Assembly (NCBI GenBank): GCA_024998755.1
Contig: JACEUU010000003.1
Coordinates: 1,054,001-1,118,000 of the forward strand
Reading direction: 5' to 3'
Length of the DNA stretch: 64,000 nt
DNA from: Vampirovibrio sp.
GTDB lineage: Bacteria; Cyanobacteriota; Vampirovibrionia; Vampirovibrionales; JAJTHC01
Below are positions 45,320 to 54,406 of the stretch, one piece after another (position 1 is the stretch's first letter; every line of letters starts with the position of its first letter). Both the position numbers and the translations under genes were made by a program. A model generated the notes under the pieces. That model saw only the letters and a list, made by a program, of their open reading frames with translations. It made no database searches and was not told the origin of the DNA.

Positions 45320-47140
45320 TTATTTACGTTGAACAAGGTACGCACTATAATAACCTGCTGAAACTAACGGTTTAAATAACAATTGAGGGTGAAGCAATGG
45401 CTGCTTTAGTAATGTTGGTTCTGCTTTTTTTGTAACAATGACGACCACTGGCTTATTAAAAATAGTGGTATCAGCAGGGAAGGTGTAGGTTATTTCATAT
45501 TCAGGCAAAATCATCGGTTTTGCAAGCTGTTGTTTTTCCAACGCCAATTGCTTATTCACTAAGGCTTCTTGCCCATAATAAAACCACGAAAACGTAGGAG
45601 CATTTTCTAAAAACAAAGCGGGTTGACTGGCAAATTCAGGGCGTTTTTTAGCCAGTTCAATCAGCATAGGCTTCATGCTTTTTTTGTACGCTAATACCGT
45701 TGAAAAACACAGATAAAAAATGGTAACACCCAACACGGGGAATAATGCTAATAACCCTATTTGCACTGGTTGTACCCAAGCTTTGGTAGACCTAAACGCC
45801 AAGAAAGAAGCCACAAAAAGCAACACAATCGCACCTGTTGAACCAATCAAGGCGATGGTATTGATTGGTAAACTACTAGGGGCTATTAAGGTATAGCCTA
45901 AACACAGCAGACAAGCTAAGGCCAACAAAAACGGCAACCACCGTAATAAAGTTTTTACCCGAATAATTTCAACAGAGGTTAGAGCGTTTTCAGCTTCAGG
46001 AGCGTGCCGTGCTTTAAGCGTTTCAGCGATAATTTGCCCTGTTAGCAGTGCCATGGCGGGTAAGCTACTAAGAATGTAAGTAATAACAATAGATTTTGCC
46101 ATAGTAAAAAACAGCGGAGCAAACACTGCCCAACAAATCAGCAACTTCGTAGCCGAACTGGTTTGACTATTAACCCGATGCCATACTGATTTAAAATGCG
46201 TGATGGTTTTGCCTAAAAACGGCACTAGCAAAAACGGCGTCCATGGTAGGAATCCGCCTAATACATAAAGCCAAATAGTGCCATACGGGAAGTGGTGCCC
46301 ACTACCGTAAAGGTCTCCGTAATTGGGGCTGATGAAGCGTAAAATATGTTCATTTACGAAGAAGTACTGCCAAAACCACGAATGCTTTTGCTGAACAGCA
46401 ATAAACCAAGGGGCATTAATACCCAACGTAACCAATAACACCCACCACCAGCGTAGTTGCAAAGGCTTCCAGCTTCGTTGCCATAAGGCTAGTAAAACGA
46501 GTGGTCCTACAAAGGCAATTAAACTGATAGGCCCTTTGTTCATAAAACCGATGGTACAAATTAAGGCTAAAACGCTTTCGTAACCCAATACGGCTTTAGC
46601 GTTATTTTCTGCTTTGGCTTGTTGAATTTTAAGATACGCCCACATACTAGCTGTAACGGTTAAACAAACCAACATATCCATACTAACAGTGGCTGAAAGA
46701 GCAAAAAACAACCCAGCTGACGCTAAAATAAGTGGAGCAAGATTATGCGTTTTCGTACCAGATTGGTTGGTTAGGTGTTTGGCTATGAGTGCGGTAAATA
46801 CAACGGTTAGCACCCCTTCCACAAAGTTGGGTATGCGGGAAGACCAATCGTTACAGCCGAATAATTCATAGCAAAGCCCGATGAGCCAAAACGTCAGCGG
46901 AGGCTTGCCAAGGAAGGGCTTATGCACCAGTGGCATATAGGGCACAAGCCAATCTTGCCGAAGAATAAGCTGTTGGGCAATGTTAGCGTAGCGGGTTTCA
47001 GTCGTATCAAATAGGGGAGCAGTACCTAAACTAACCAACCGCAGTAGAAAAAACAAGCCTAACATTAGTTTACCGTAAAGCATTACTTTTTTTGAAGAAG
47101 GGGTGGTATTTTCTAGGCTAGTAGCAGAAGGTTGAAGCAT
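45320..47140 (-). CDS. ArnT/PMT-like (GT39/GT83) membrane glycosyltransferase
   Basis: 606 residues with about eleven membrane helices and a C-terminal soluble part. The first periplasmic loop carries LFDTTETRYANIAQQLILRQ then MPLVHKPFLGKPPLTFWL, the catalytic DxxE-type and KPP signatures of ArnT-like enzymes. It should transfer a sugar from a polyprenyl phosphate to lipid or protein outside the cytoplasm. The adjacent GT2 gene is the probable supplier of that donor. Acceptor unknown: lipid A, glycolipid or surface proteins are all possible. Confidence 0.9.
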   Translation of the reverse strand: MLQPSATSLENTTPSSKKVMLYGKLMLGLFFLLRLVSLGTAPLFDTTETRYANIAQQLILRQDWLVPYMPLVHKPFLGKPPLTFWLIGLCYELFGCNDWSSRIPNFVEGVLTVVFTALIAKHLTNQSGTKTHNLAPLILASAGLFFALSATVSMDMLVCLTVTASMWAYLKIQQAKAENNAKAVLGYESVLALICTIGFMNKGPISLIAFVGPLVLLALWQRSWKPLQLRWWWVLLVTLGINAPWFIAVQQKHSWFWQYFFVNEHILRFISPNYGDLYGSGHHFPYGTIWLYVLGGFLPWTPFLLVPFLGKTITHFKSVWHRVNSQTSSATKLLICWAVFAPLFFTMAKSIVITYILSSLPAMALLTGQIIAETLKARHAPEAENALTSVEIIRVKTLLRWLPFLLALACLLCLGYTLIAPSSLPINTIALIGSTGAIVLLFVASFLAFRSTKAWVQPVQIGLLALFPVLGVTIFYLCFSTVLAYKKSMKPMLIELAKKRPEFASQPALFLENAPTFSWFYYGQEALVNKQLALEKQQLAKPMILPEYEITYTFPADTTIFNKPVVVIVTKKAEPTLLKQPLLHPQLLFKPLVSAGYYSAYLVQRK

Positions 47141-47233
47141 TAAGAAAAGATTTCTATAACAACAGCATAAATAGGGAGGTATTCCTGTTTATAGCATAAA
47201 ATCACGATTAATAGCACTGAATTTTTTTGAGGC

Positions 47234-48424
47234 TTATTGATTTGCCTTGGGTGCAGTAGGCGATTCTGGTTTTTTGGGGAAGAACAACGCACCAGCTAAA
47301 GCACCTAATGCAGCAAGCCCAACCGTAATACCAAGAACCGCCCCTACGTTTCTCACTTTTTTGGCAGCACCAAAGTCTTCAATTTTTAGTGTGCCCTTAG
47401 CAAAAGCCACTAATTGTTCAGCGGTTTTGCCTTGGGGTTGCTTGCAAGCTTCAATCACTTCAGAAAGGTCGTAGGTGCTTTCTAAATAGGTTAAAATCCG
47501 CTGAATGGCTTTATCCGTAGTGTTATCAACATAATATTCTCTGTTACCAACCCATTGAGCCTTATTCTTTTCCATGGTTTTTTTTGCTAAATCCACAGGC
47601 ACTTCGAAATAGCTATCTGCCCTAGCATACAGCCTGAAGAAGGCATTATCTTTTTCTTGTACAAAGCTTAGTTTGGTATTGTTAATATCATGATGTTTCC
47701 CTAACACATCAAAATTACTCAAAGGATGCCCAACCATACTAACATTCAAATCTAGCTGCTGTTTTTCTTGGGCTGGGTTATACCACCACTTAAATCGTTC
47801 ATCTTTATTGTTTTTAGTGGTAACCGTTACGGCTTTTTCTAAGCTTTTAATGGTAATAGGCGTTTCAACATCGGCAGATTTTTCAATTTTATACAAAATC
47901 CCATCTTGCGGATTTCTGAACTTTGCTCTTGCACCGTTACTATTTTCCAACCAGCCTTGTAATTTTTGCCTTAACCGTTCTACCCGTTTAGGGTCAATGT
48001 TATAGCCTTCAGAATCAAAGTCTTTCTCAAAGAAAGAATTGAAATCAAAGTCCCAATCCGTCAAGCTACTATCCTCTGAGCAAACCGACCTGTTTTGTGC
48101 AGTCGTTTCATTGGTTTCAGTAAAGGGCATAAACGCTGAAGTAGCACCAATTAACCCACCGACCAAAGCACCTAGCCCTGTGTTAAGCAAAGAAATACCC
48201 CCCTCTTCTAATGGCTGACCGTTAGGGTAAATACGCTGTAGCATGGGCTTTTTAACCGTTTTCACCCTTGCTACATCTGCCTGTGGAGGGGTATTGTAGG
48301 TGAAGTCATCCGTGGTAGTAGTGGGTTCGGTTTCATCCATCGTTGCTAGGCTTGTTCTGGGCGAAACCTGTTGAAGAGGAAGGATGTTATTAATGCTGGA
48401 AGGGGGTAGATTCAGTTGAACCAT
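47234..48424 (-). CDS. hypothetical two-helix membrane protein
   Basis: 396 residues. An N-terminal unstructured region is followed by a Gly-rich helix at about 78-98 (LLNTGLGALVGGLIGATSAF). Next come ~250 soluble residues of mixed charge (VGHPLSNFDVLGKHHDINN, WVGNREYYVDNTTDKAIQRI). A second helix lies near the end (VGAVLGITVGLAALGALAGA). Both helices have glycine-zipper spacing. No family recognised. Style is shared with the 11908 and 39953 proteins. Confidence 0.65.
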   Translation of the reverse strand: MVQLNLPPSSINNILPLQQVSPRTSLATMDETEPTTTTDDFTYNTPPQADVARVKTVKKPMLQRIYPNGQPLEEGGISLLNTGLGALVGGLIGATSAFMPFTETNETTAQNRSVCSEDSSLTDWDFDFNSFFEKDFDSEGYNIDPKRVERLRQKLQGWLENSNGARAKFRNPQDGILYKIEKSADVETPITIKSLEKAVTVTTKNNKDERFKWWYNPAQEKQQLDLNVSMVGHPLSNFDVLGKHHDINNTKLSFVQEKDNAFFRLYARADSYFEVPVDLAKKTMEKNKAQWVGNREYYVDNTTDKAIQRILTYLESTYDLSEVIEACKQPQGKTAEQLVAFAKGTLKIEDFGAAKKVRNVGAVLGITVGLAALGALAGALFFPKKPESPTAPKANQ

Positions 48425-48579
48425 GAGGAATAAAACTCCAGAATAGGTTACAGATACTTATTGTAACCCTATAAAACCATAAAAAGAAAGACTGATGCTA
48501 GATGAAAGCAGTTTTTTTAACGCTTCCTAACCAAACCGCTTAACACCCATGATGGTTAAGTTTAGGCTAAAATTTTTAG

Positions 48580-48676
48580 TTTCAAACCATAGGCAGTTGA
48601 AGATAGGCTGGTGCGAGCGTAGCGAAGCAGAGCATTTAGGGAGCCTCTTTTGCTTCCGCTCAAGCCTATTTTCAAC
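48580..48676 (-). repeat. short dispersed repeat with inverted ends (copy 2)
   Basis: Opposite-orientation copy of 20462-20557. Inverted ends are GTTGAAGATAGGCT and GTTGAAAATAGGCT. Differences are mainly a few extra bases near the GGAAGC segment. It lies in the 531-bp gene-free stretch 48425-48955. Confidence 0.75.
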
Positions 48677-48800
48677 GTACACGAAAGCCAGTTAGCCAGT
48701 TGTTCCCCTGGGGATTGGGTAAGGGGGTTTTCTTGCGTGTGGGTACTCCTCCCCTCTCCCTTAAGGGGGTGGCGAACTGCCCCTTAAGCGGTGGGGGGTT

Positions 48801-48832
48801 GTAAGGGGGGGCTGACGCCAGTCCCCCCTTAC
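48801..48832. repeat. perfect G/C hairpin
   Basis: GTAAGGGGGG ... CCCCCCTTAC with an inner CTG/CAG pair, in a G-run-rich stretch 48700-48840. A single arm GCATTATTGTTATGAAGC, like the terminal repeat of the 60566 element, follows at 48868. Confidence 0.6.
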
Positions 48833-48911
48833 GCATACACTCTAGACCGAAGCGATTAACCCGTCCGCATTATTGTTATGAAGCATATTTTTTATCGTTT
48901 CAGTCCAAAAG

Positions 48912-48942
48912 CCAATCCCCGAAGGGACTGGCTTTTGGCATA
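48912..48942 (-). terminator. possible terminator hairpin
   Basis: CCAAAAGCCAGTCCC / GGGATTGGCTTTTGG around a TTCG loop, just after the stop of the 48956 gene; no strong T-run. Confidence 0.45.
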
Positions 48943-48955
48943 AAAGCTGGAACGC

Positions 48956-49711
48956 TTAACTGTTCATTAGGCAACCGGTGGTAAACAGGTAACGACCTAA
49001 ATCTTCATAATCGTAAGCAATAAAAGTGGGCAAGCTAGCCGTTAAGGTGTAGCACCCCTTGCCTTCTTTGGCTACTTTAACCGTAGGGCTAACCACTACA
49101 CTGGCTATAGGCAATGCCGTTAATTCTGCTTGGGCAGATGTTTCCGCTTCGCTTTGCAATTCAATGGTGAAGCTATCCACCATAATGGCTTGTTCTACAA
49201 TCACCAACCCACGGGTTTTACCATCTAGCAATTGCTGAGAAAATGCCCGAACTGTATCCCAAATAACATCTTGACGCGTTTGGTGGTAATGTTGCATTAA
49301 CACGGTTAGCAACTGGGCTTTGTTGGTTAAGCGTATTAGCTTTACGCCATTAACTGAAACTTTGGCACTGTAGTTGGCTTTACGCAACAGAGAAACATCT
49401 AATAACCGATTAGTCATGGTTTGTTGCATACAGTCCAAGCTGTGTTGGGTTAAGACGGTGGCGGTGGGTAAGGTTACCGCTTCATATTCCAATGGTAATG
49501 CAAGGTTTTTGATATCACTCAGGTTGCCAACGTGTTGAAATTCTTCTTGATGAAAGAGGCTTTTTTTGCGAGTGTAATAAATATTACCAATAATGGATTC
49601 GGTTAATTTATTGTCTGGTGGAGAAAAGGGGGTATCAAATAACGTAAAGGCGTCTGTATTAACAATATTGGCATTGCCTAAGGCGTTCATGGTAGCGGAA
49701 GACATCATCAT
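48956..49711 (-). CDS. hypothetical soluble protein
   Basis: 251 residues, triple-ATG start 13 nt after AAGGAG. Mixed alpha/beta composition, no signal peptide, membrane segment or known catalytic motif. Regions such as YSAKVSVNGVKLIRLTNKAQ and GLVIVEQAIMVDSFTIELQS look well folded. No family recognised and no informative neighbours; it is flanked by gene-free, repeat-rich DNA on both sides. Confidence 0.65.
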   Translation of the reverse strand: MMMSSATMNALGNANIVNTDAFTLFDTPFSPPDNKLTESIIGNIYYTRKKSLFHQEEFQHVGNLSDIKNLALPLEYEAVTLPTATVLTQHSLDCMQQTMTNRLLDVSLLRKANYSAKVSVNGVKLIRLTNKAQLLTVLMQHYHQTRQDVIWDTVRAFSQQLLDGKTRGLVIVEQAIMVDSFTIELQSEAETSAQAELTALPIASVVVSPTVKVAKEGKGCYTLTASLPTFIAYDYEDLGRYLFTTGCLMNS

Positions 49712-49771
49712 AGGGTTAGTTTAACTCCTTTTTGTTTAGTTAGAGTGGAATATTAAAATTTTTTGAATAGC

Positions 49772-49976
49772 AGACCTCTTTCATAAGTGACTAGGTAGGT
49801 GCAAATTCTAGGAATGCTGTTTGCCCTGCAAACAGGTTGCTTTAGCAACCAAGAACGCAGAATTTGAGGTGTACACGGAAGTACATAAGCATTCAAGTAC
49901 CGCAAATGACAACGTAAAACGTTCTGCGTTTTCTCGCCCTGCGGATGCCCCAGATAGTTAATTATGAAAGAGGTCT
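49772..49976. mobile_element. MITE-like element, family AGACCTCTT (copy 2)
   Basis: 205 bp with inverted ends AGACCTCTTTCATAA on both strands. The core matches copy 1 at 26916-27088 in inverse orientation. An extra ~35 bp consists of two tiny perfect hairpins, CTGTTTGC/GCAAACAG and GGTTGC/GCAACC. It lies in the 600-bp gene-free stretch 49712-50311. Confidence 0.8.
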
Positions 49977-50132
49977 ACTACAAGTTTAAAGAATGTGGGC
50001 TATATTCGTCTACTAGCTAAAAGACCAAGATTTATGCCGTCTCTTCGTACAACCTTTGGTTAAGCAATTGTTACACAATTTGTTTAAATCCCCCTATAGC
50101 TATTCCTAAACTTAATGAGCTACGCATCCAAT

Positions 50133-50200
50133 GTAGGGGCTGGTCTCTGTGCCAGCCCGCCTAAATCGTGAGACGGGACGCCACGGAGAGCGTCCCCTAC
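50133..50200. repeat. GTAGGGG long palindrome
   Basis: Ends GTAGGGGCTGGTCTCTGTG and, on the other strand, GTAGGGGACGCTCTCCGTGG. Same outer heptamer as the other GTAGGGG elements but different arms. Confidence 0.75.
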
Positions 50201-50311
50201 AGAATAGCTCAAGAATACTTGGAACGGCTATAATACCGATTAGCACCGCCTCAATAGCGTAAAAAAATGAACCCACCAGCAGGAACGGCAATCGGTGATA
50301 GAATACGACTT

Positions 50312-51295
50312 TTAATCTTTTAATCGGGCTAACGCCTGTTGCACTTGTTCCAGCCAATTAACCACCAACAAGCCATTGGTCTTCCCCTGCGATTGCGAAA
50401 CCTGTTGCCCACCCAAACAATTCAACCAATGCAAACATTCCAACCGCAACGGCTCTAAAGGCAAATAAGGCACCGGCATACTTTCCCGCACCCCCGAAGC
50501 AGTCGTTTTAACAAGAGTCAGCCTATTTTCCAACGGCAGCGTATCATCCAAAATAACCGACCCTTCTGTACCCACAACTAACAACTGCACCTGCTTTTTA
50601 GGGTAAGCCCAACTAGCCTGAGTATAGCCCAACGTACCATCTGCAAAGGTAAACTGCACCTGCACATGGTCAAATTTATCATCTACCCCTAAAAGACTAT
50701 GCCCTGTAGCTTGCATGGCAACCACAGGTTGTTCGTTGGTCAAGTAAAACAACACTGAAAAATCATGTGGAGACAAATCCCACAACACGTTTCTATCCGC
50801 CCTACCAGCGTTAAAATTCAGCCTATCGCTTTGAATGTACCGAATTTTCCCCAAAGCCCCTTCATCAATCAGGCTTTTAATGCGGTTAATAGCAGGATGA
50901 TACAACAACAAATGCCCCACCATCAACGGTAAATTTTGGGCTTCTGCAAGGCTAACAAGGGCGTTAGCATCTGCCAACGTGGTAGCCAACGGTTTTTCAA
51001 CATAAAGCGGAATACCCGCTTCAATCACCTGTTTGCCCAGCTTGTAATGGGTTAAGCTAGGGGTGGCAATCACCACACCATCTGGTTTTTGGGGTGATTG
51101 CAGTAATTCTTCTAGTGTGGCTACGCCAATGACTTCGGGGTATTTTTGGGCAAATTCCGCCAAAATTTCGGGTCGATTATCAACAATATAGCCCAACCCA
51201 CCCAGCTCATGGAAATTACGAATGAGGAATTTTCCCCAGTAACCAGCCCCTACAACGGCTATTTTCGGGGTTTTTTGGGATTGGGTGGCATTCAT
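50312..51295 (-). CDS. Gfo/Idh/MocA-family oxidoreductase
   Basis: 327 residues. The NAD(P)-binding fold reads IAVVGAGYWGKFLIRNFHEL. The family signature follows: DGVVIATPSLTHYKLGKQVIEAG and VEKPLATTLADANAL, with the EKP lysine that contacts cofactor and substrate. A C-terminal beta-sheet domain contains WDLSPHDFSVLFYL, with the His often used in catalysis. Many relatives act on sugar nucleotides in surface polysaccharide synthesis; the substrate here is unknown and no pathway genes adjoin it. The 5' half of the coding strand is C-rich and the 3' half G-rich. Confidence 0.9.
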   Translation of the reverse strand: MNATQSQKTPKIAVVGAGYWGKFLIRNFHELGGLGYIVDNRPEILAEFAQKYPEVIGVATLEELLQSPQKPDGVVIATPSLTHYKLGKQVIEAGIPLYVEKPLATTLADANALVSLAEAQNLPLMVGHLLLYHPAINRIKSLIDEGALGKIRYIQSDRLNFNAGRADRNVLWDLSPHDFSVLFYLTNEQPVVAMQATGHSLLGVDDKFDHVQVQFTFADGTLGYTQASWAYPKKQVQLLVVGTEGSVILDDTLPLENRLTLVKTTASGVRESMPVPYLPLEPLRLECLHWLNCLGGQQVSQSQGKTNGLLVVNWLEQVQQALARLKD

Positions 51296-51407
51296 GGGGG
51301 TGATAGGTCTTTATTTGATGTTAGTGTGGAAAGTGGAAAATTGTTACTTTTTATTTTACCTAAAAGATACCCCTAGACCAATGGGTGGTTTAATTTCGCC
51401 TCAAACG

Positions 51408-51630
51408 CTTGATTGTTTGGCAAACAATCAAGTGCCACTTGAATGAGTGGTGGAAATTCAAGATTACAGAAAATTCAAAAGACTAAAAACCTGAAGAGTC
51501 TTTTATTTATTGCGTTTAAGGTATTTTTGTAATAATGCCTGTGTTGATTAATTACCAGCTATTCAAGACCCGCTTGAATAAATCCCTTTTTTTCAAGAAC
51601 TACTTGAATTAAGGGCAGAAAATCAAGTTT
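51408..51630. repeat. cluster of CTTGAAT / ATTCAAG hairpins
   Basis: At least four small palindromes use the same arms: CTTGATTGTTTGGCAAACAATCAAG split at 51420, CTTGAAT...ATTCAAG (51438-51463), ATTCAAGACCCGCTTGAAT (51561-51579) and TTCAAGAACTACTTGAA (51592-51608). They sit in the gene-free 51296-51940, between divergent genes. Confidence 0.7.
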
Positions 51631-51640
51631 AACGTATTGT

Positions 51641-51708
51641 GTCATTCCTAGCATAGTCGAGGAATCTCCTTAGCAACTAGGGGGATTTCTCGACAAGCTC
51701 GAAATGAC
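51641..51708. repeat. dispersed-type palindrome GTCATT...AATGAC
   Basis: Arms GTCATTCCTAGCATAGTCGA and, on the other strand, GTCATTTCGAGCTTGTCGAG, with inner GGAATC/GATTTC. It resembles short palindromic repeats known from many bacterial genomes. Confidence 0.65.
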
Positions 51709-51726
51709 GGGGGTTAGGTATTTGTT

Positions 51727-51756
51727 GTAGGGGCGTAATTTATTACGTCCGCCCCT
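51727..51756. repeat. GTAGGGGCGTAATTTATTACG palindrome
   Basis: GTAGGGGCGTAATTTATTAC then GTCCGCCCC. The reverse complement of this sequence occurs at 62327-62356 inside another element. Confidence 0.75.
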
Positions 51757-51940
51757 AAATCCCCTCCCGTTTCTAAAAAGCCCTCACCCCCAACCCTCTC
51801 CCAGAGGGGGAGGGTGCCATAAAGCGTTAGTTGCCCCGTAACGCCCAAACCCTATTGGTAAGCACCGCAATTAATGGTAAAATGAAGGGTATCAATCGTT
51901 TCTAAAAAAGTAGACCCCAAAAAAGAAAGCCTTTCACCTA

Positions 51941-54004
51941 ATGACTAAAACCATCGGTTACCAAGCTATTCTACCTTTATTGGCTATAGTAATAGCTATA
52001 AACCTACTTCCCTCCCCCACATACGCCATGAGCCAACTAGCTCAAAAAGAATACCTCCAAGCTAAAGCCCTAGAACAACAAAAAAACTACCAACAAAGCC
52101 TGCATCACCTAAACCAAGCCATCGCTCTAGACCCCACAGACCCCCTACTTTACGCTAGTAGAGCCACCCTGCTAAGCCAACAAAACGAACCCTTAAAAGC
52201 CATAGAAAATTACGAAAAAGCCGCCAGTCTCAATTCTCAAGACCCCATGCTATATTTTGCATTAGGGCAATTGTTTGAACAAACCAATCAGCTAGCCAAA
52301 GCCAGAACCGCTTACGAAAATAATCTGCTAAAAAACCCAACCTATCGCTTCCCGCTATTGACCTTGGCAAGAGTGGCTACCAGGCAAAACCAACCACAAG
52401 AAGCCATCGGCTACTTAACAGATTTCCTCCAATCATACCCCAACCATTGGCAAGCCAAAGTGCAATTAGCCCAAGCCTATTTGCAAGCAAAACAACCAGA
52501 ATCTGCCATTAAACTGTTAAACGAACTAAAAGAAACAGACCCCAAACGCTTCAAAGAATCTGCTTTGTTAGGGCGGGCGTATTTGCAAGCCAATCAAGCC
52601 CAAGCCGCCTTGGAGGCACTCAGTGAAGCGAAATGCCTGGGGGAGTACGATACCGAAGTAGCCGAACTAATGGGGCAAGCCTACCAACGCTTAGGTCAGC
52701 TAAGTGATGCTATTTCGGTATTAAAAGAAGCCATTGCGGGTAATCCTGAAAAAACCACGTTATTACTCAACTTGGCGGAACTGTACCACCAAACCAACCA
52801 GCTACCACTAGCCATTGAAACCGTTCAACAATTTTTAACCAAAGAACCTTCGCATACAGGAGCATGGCTCGCCTTTTTAGACTGGAACAAAGAAGCGGGC
52901 AATGACGAAATGATTATTGCTACCGCCCCCAAAGTGCTTGAAGATAAAGCCTTAACCTTAACCACGCAAGACCGTACAACCGTGCAAGACTGGTTGGCTT
53001 TTGCCTATTTATCTGCCCAACAACCCGAAAAAGCCATTCCGCTTTATGAGGCGTTGGTTGCCAACCCCACCACCACCAGCCCAATTATTGAAGAAAACTT
53101 AGCTCTAGCGTATCGGCAAACCAAGCAGGTTGAAAAAGCGTTAACCCATTATTTGGTAGCCACCCAGAATGAAACCACCGCTACGCCAGACCAACAACTC
53201 ACCATTCGGCAACTACGGCTAGCTTTAGCCCAAGAAAAAATAGATAATACGGAAAACCCAGAAACTGAAAAAGCATTAGCCCTATATGATGGCGTATTAG
53301 CCACCGACCCCTTTCAAGCGGAAGCCTTGCTCAATAAAGCCATCCTTGTGAAAGATAACAATCCGCAAGAAGCGTATGACTTGCTCAATAAATTGTTGGA
53401 AGCACCGCAAAACCAAACCAGTTTATCTGCAGCAGAACGGTTTGAAGTACTGAGCACGTTAGCGGAAGTTGCCAGTAATGCAAACCATCCAGACCAAGCG
53501 ATAACGGCTTATAATCAACTAGCTGAACTGGAGAAAACCCATCCGCTGGTGTTGAAGTTGACCACTGCCCAATGGATAGAAAAGGGCTATTTACACCAGC
53601 AAGCCAAGCAGTGGGAAGAAGCCAGACTGGCATACGATGCCGTTTTGAAGCAAGACCCATCCAATGGCAGAATTTTGTACAACAAAGGGTTAACCTATTA
53701 CCAACAAGGTAATTACAAGGAGGCTATTGCTCCACTAGAACAGGCGTTGAAAGTTGAATTCCCTGAAGTGCAGGCTCATTACAGTTTGGGGTTAATTGCC
53801 GAAAAGCAACAACGCTGGCAGGATGCGTTAACCCATTATAAAGCGGTTAAAGCCTTGCCTGAAAACGAAAAAAAAGCGATGGGGCTTTCTGCGACGGTTA
53901 TTGAAAAACGGATGAAGCTAGCAGAAGCCAAAGTGGCGACAAAACCCACTGTTGGTAGAATTGCCGTGCCTGCCGTTGCCATGCCATCCATCAAGCGGAG
54001 ATAG
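51941..54004 (+). CDS. secreted or periplasmic TPR-repeat protein
   Basis: 687 residues. Signal peptide LPLLAIVIAINLLPSPTYA (cleavage near residue 29) is followed by about seventeen TPR-like helical pairs, clearest at LHHLNQAIALDPTDPLLYAS, AIENYEKAASLNSQDPMLYF, LLLNLAELYHQTNQLPLAIE and ILYNKGLTYYQQGNYKEAIA. It ends with a basic tail. TPR arrays are protein-binding scaffolds, so a role in an envelope complex is likely but the partner is unknown. A structured repeat (R1 copy B) begins a few bases after the stop. Confidence 0.88.
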   Translation: MTKTIGYQAILPLLAIVIAINLLPSPTYAMSQLAQKEYLQAKALEQQKNYQQSLHHLNQAIALDPTDPLLYASRATLLSQQNEPLKAIENYEKAASLNSQDPMLYFALGQLFEQTNQLAKARTAYENNLLKNPTYRFPLLTLARVATRQNQPQEAIGYLTDFLQSYPNHWQAKVQLAQAYLQAKQPESAIKLLNELKETDPKRFKESALLGRAYLQANQAQAALEALSEAKCLGEYDTEVAELMGQAYQRLGQLSDAISVLKEAIAGNPEKTTLLLNLAELYHQTNQLPLAIETVQQFLTKEPSHTGAWLAFLDWNKEAGNDEMIIATAPKVLEDKALTLTTQDRTTVQDWLAFAYLSAQQPEKAIPLYEALVANPTTTSPIIEENLALAYRQTKQVEKALTHYLVATQNETTATPDQQLTIRQLRLALAQEKIDNTENPETEKALALYDGVLATDPFQAEALLNKAILVKDNNPQEAYDLLNKLLEAPQNQTSLSAAERFEVLSTLAEVASNANHPDQAITAYNQLAELEKTHPLVLKLTTAQWIEKGYLHQQAKQWEEARLAYDAVLKQDPSNGRILYNKGLTYYQQGNYKEAIAPLEQALKVEFPEVQAHYSLGLIAEKQQRWQDALTHYKAVKALPENEKKAMGLSATVIEKRMKLAEAKVATKPTVGRIAVPAVAMPSIKRR

Positions 54005-54011
54005 TGAGAAG

Positions 54012-54277
54012 TTACGCCGTGTTCTCGCATCGATTGTCGTTCCTAACTGTCGCTGGTTGGTTTGTCGGGGGACTGCGGTTTGGCAGCCCCCCGACACCCC
54101 CCCACAAATTCAGGGGCAAGCCCCTAAAAACCCCCGAAAAAACACCCCCTATGCCACTACGGGCACTGACGGGGGATGCTTTTTTCGCCCCTTCGGTGGA
54201 CGGAACGCGTCGCCGCAGCAGGGCAAAGGCGACGGTCGTTCCTACTGGTTGATATGCCATTTAATCTGTGAATTAGA
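54012..54277 (+). repeat. structured 3'-flanking repeat, family R1 copy B
   Basis: Starts 8 bp after the TPR stop. It shares over 90% of its bases with copy C by eye. Hairpins: CTGC/GCAG in GGGACTGCGGTTTGGCAGCC, TTCAGGGG/CCCCT, and CGTCGCC/GGCGACG near the 3' end. Copies B and C bracket the prohibitin-like gene as direct repeats. Confidence 0.9.
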
Positions 54278-54406
54278 ACAAGGCGGTTGTTTTTATAAAG
54301 ATAATCTGTCTAAATGAGCCTAAGAGGATGAAGATATGAGAAACTAAAGGGTATTAACCGTATTTAGCCCTTAATTTCTCAACCGTAAAGGATTCACCCC
54401 CACGCC

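Noticed and set aside
54012-54260. Antisense reading frame of 82 codons in R1 copy B, with similar frames in copies A and C
   Set aside because: The frame arises from G/C-rich hairpins of the repeat, shifts between copies, and has no ribosome site.
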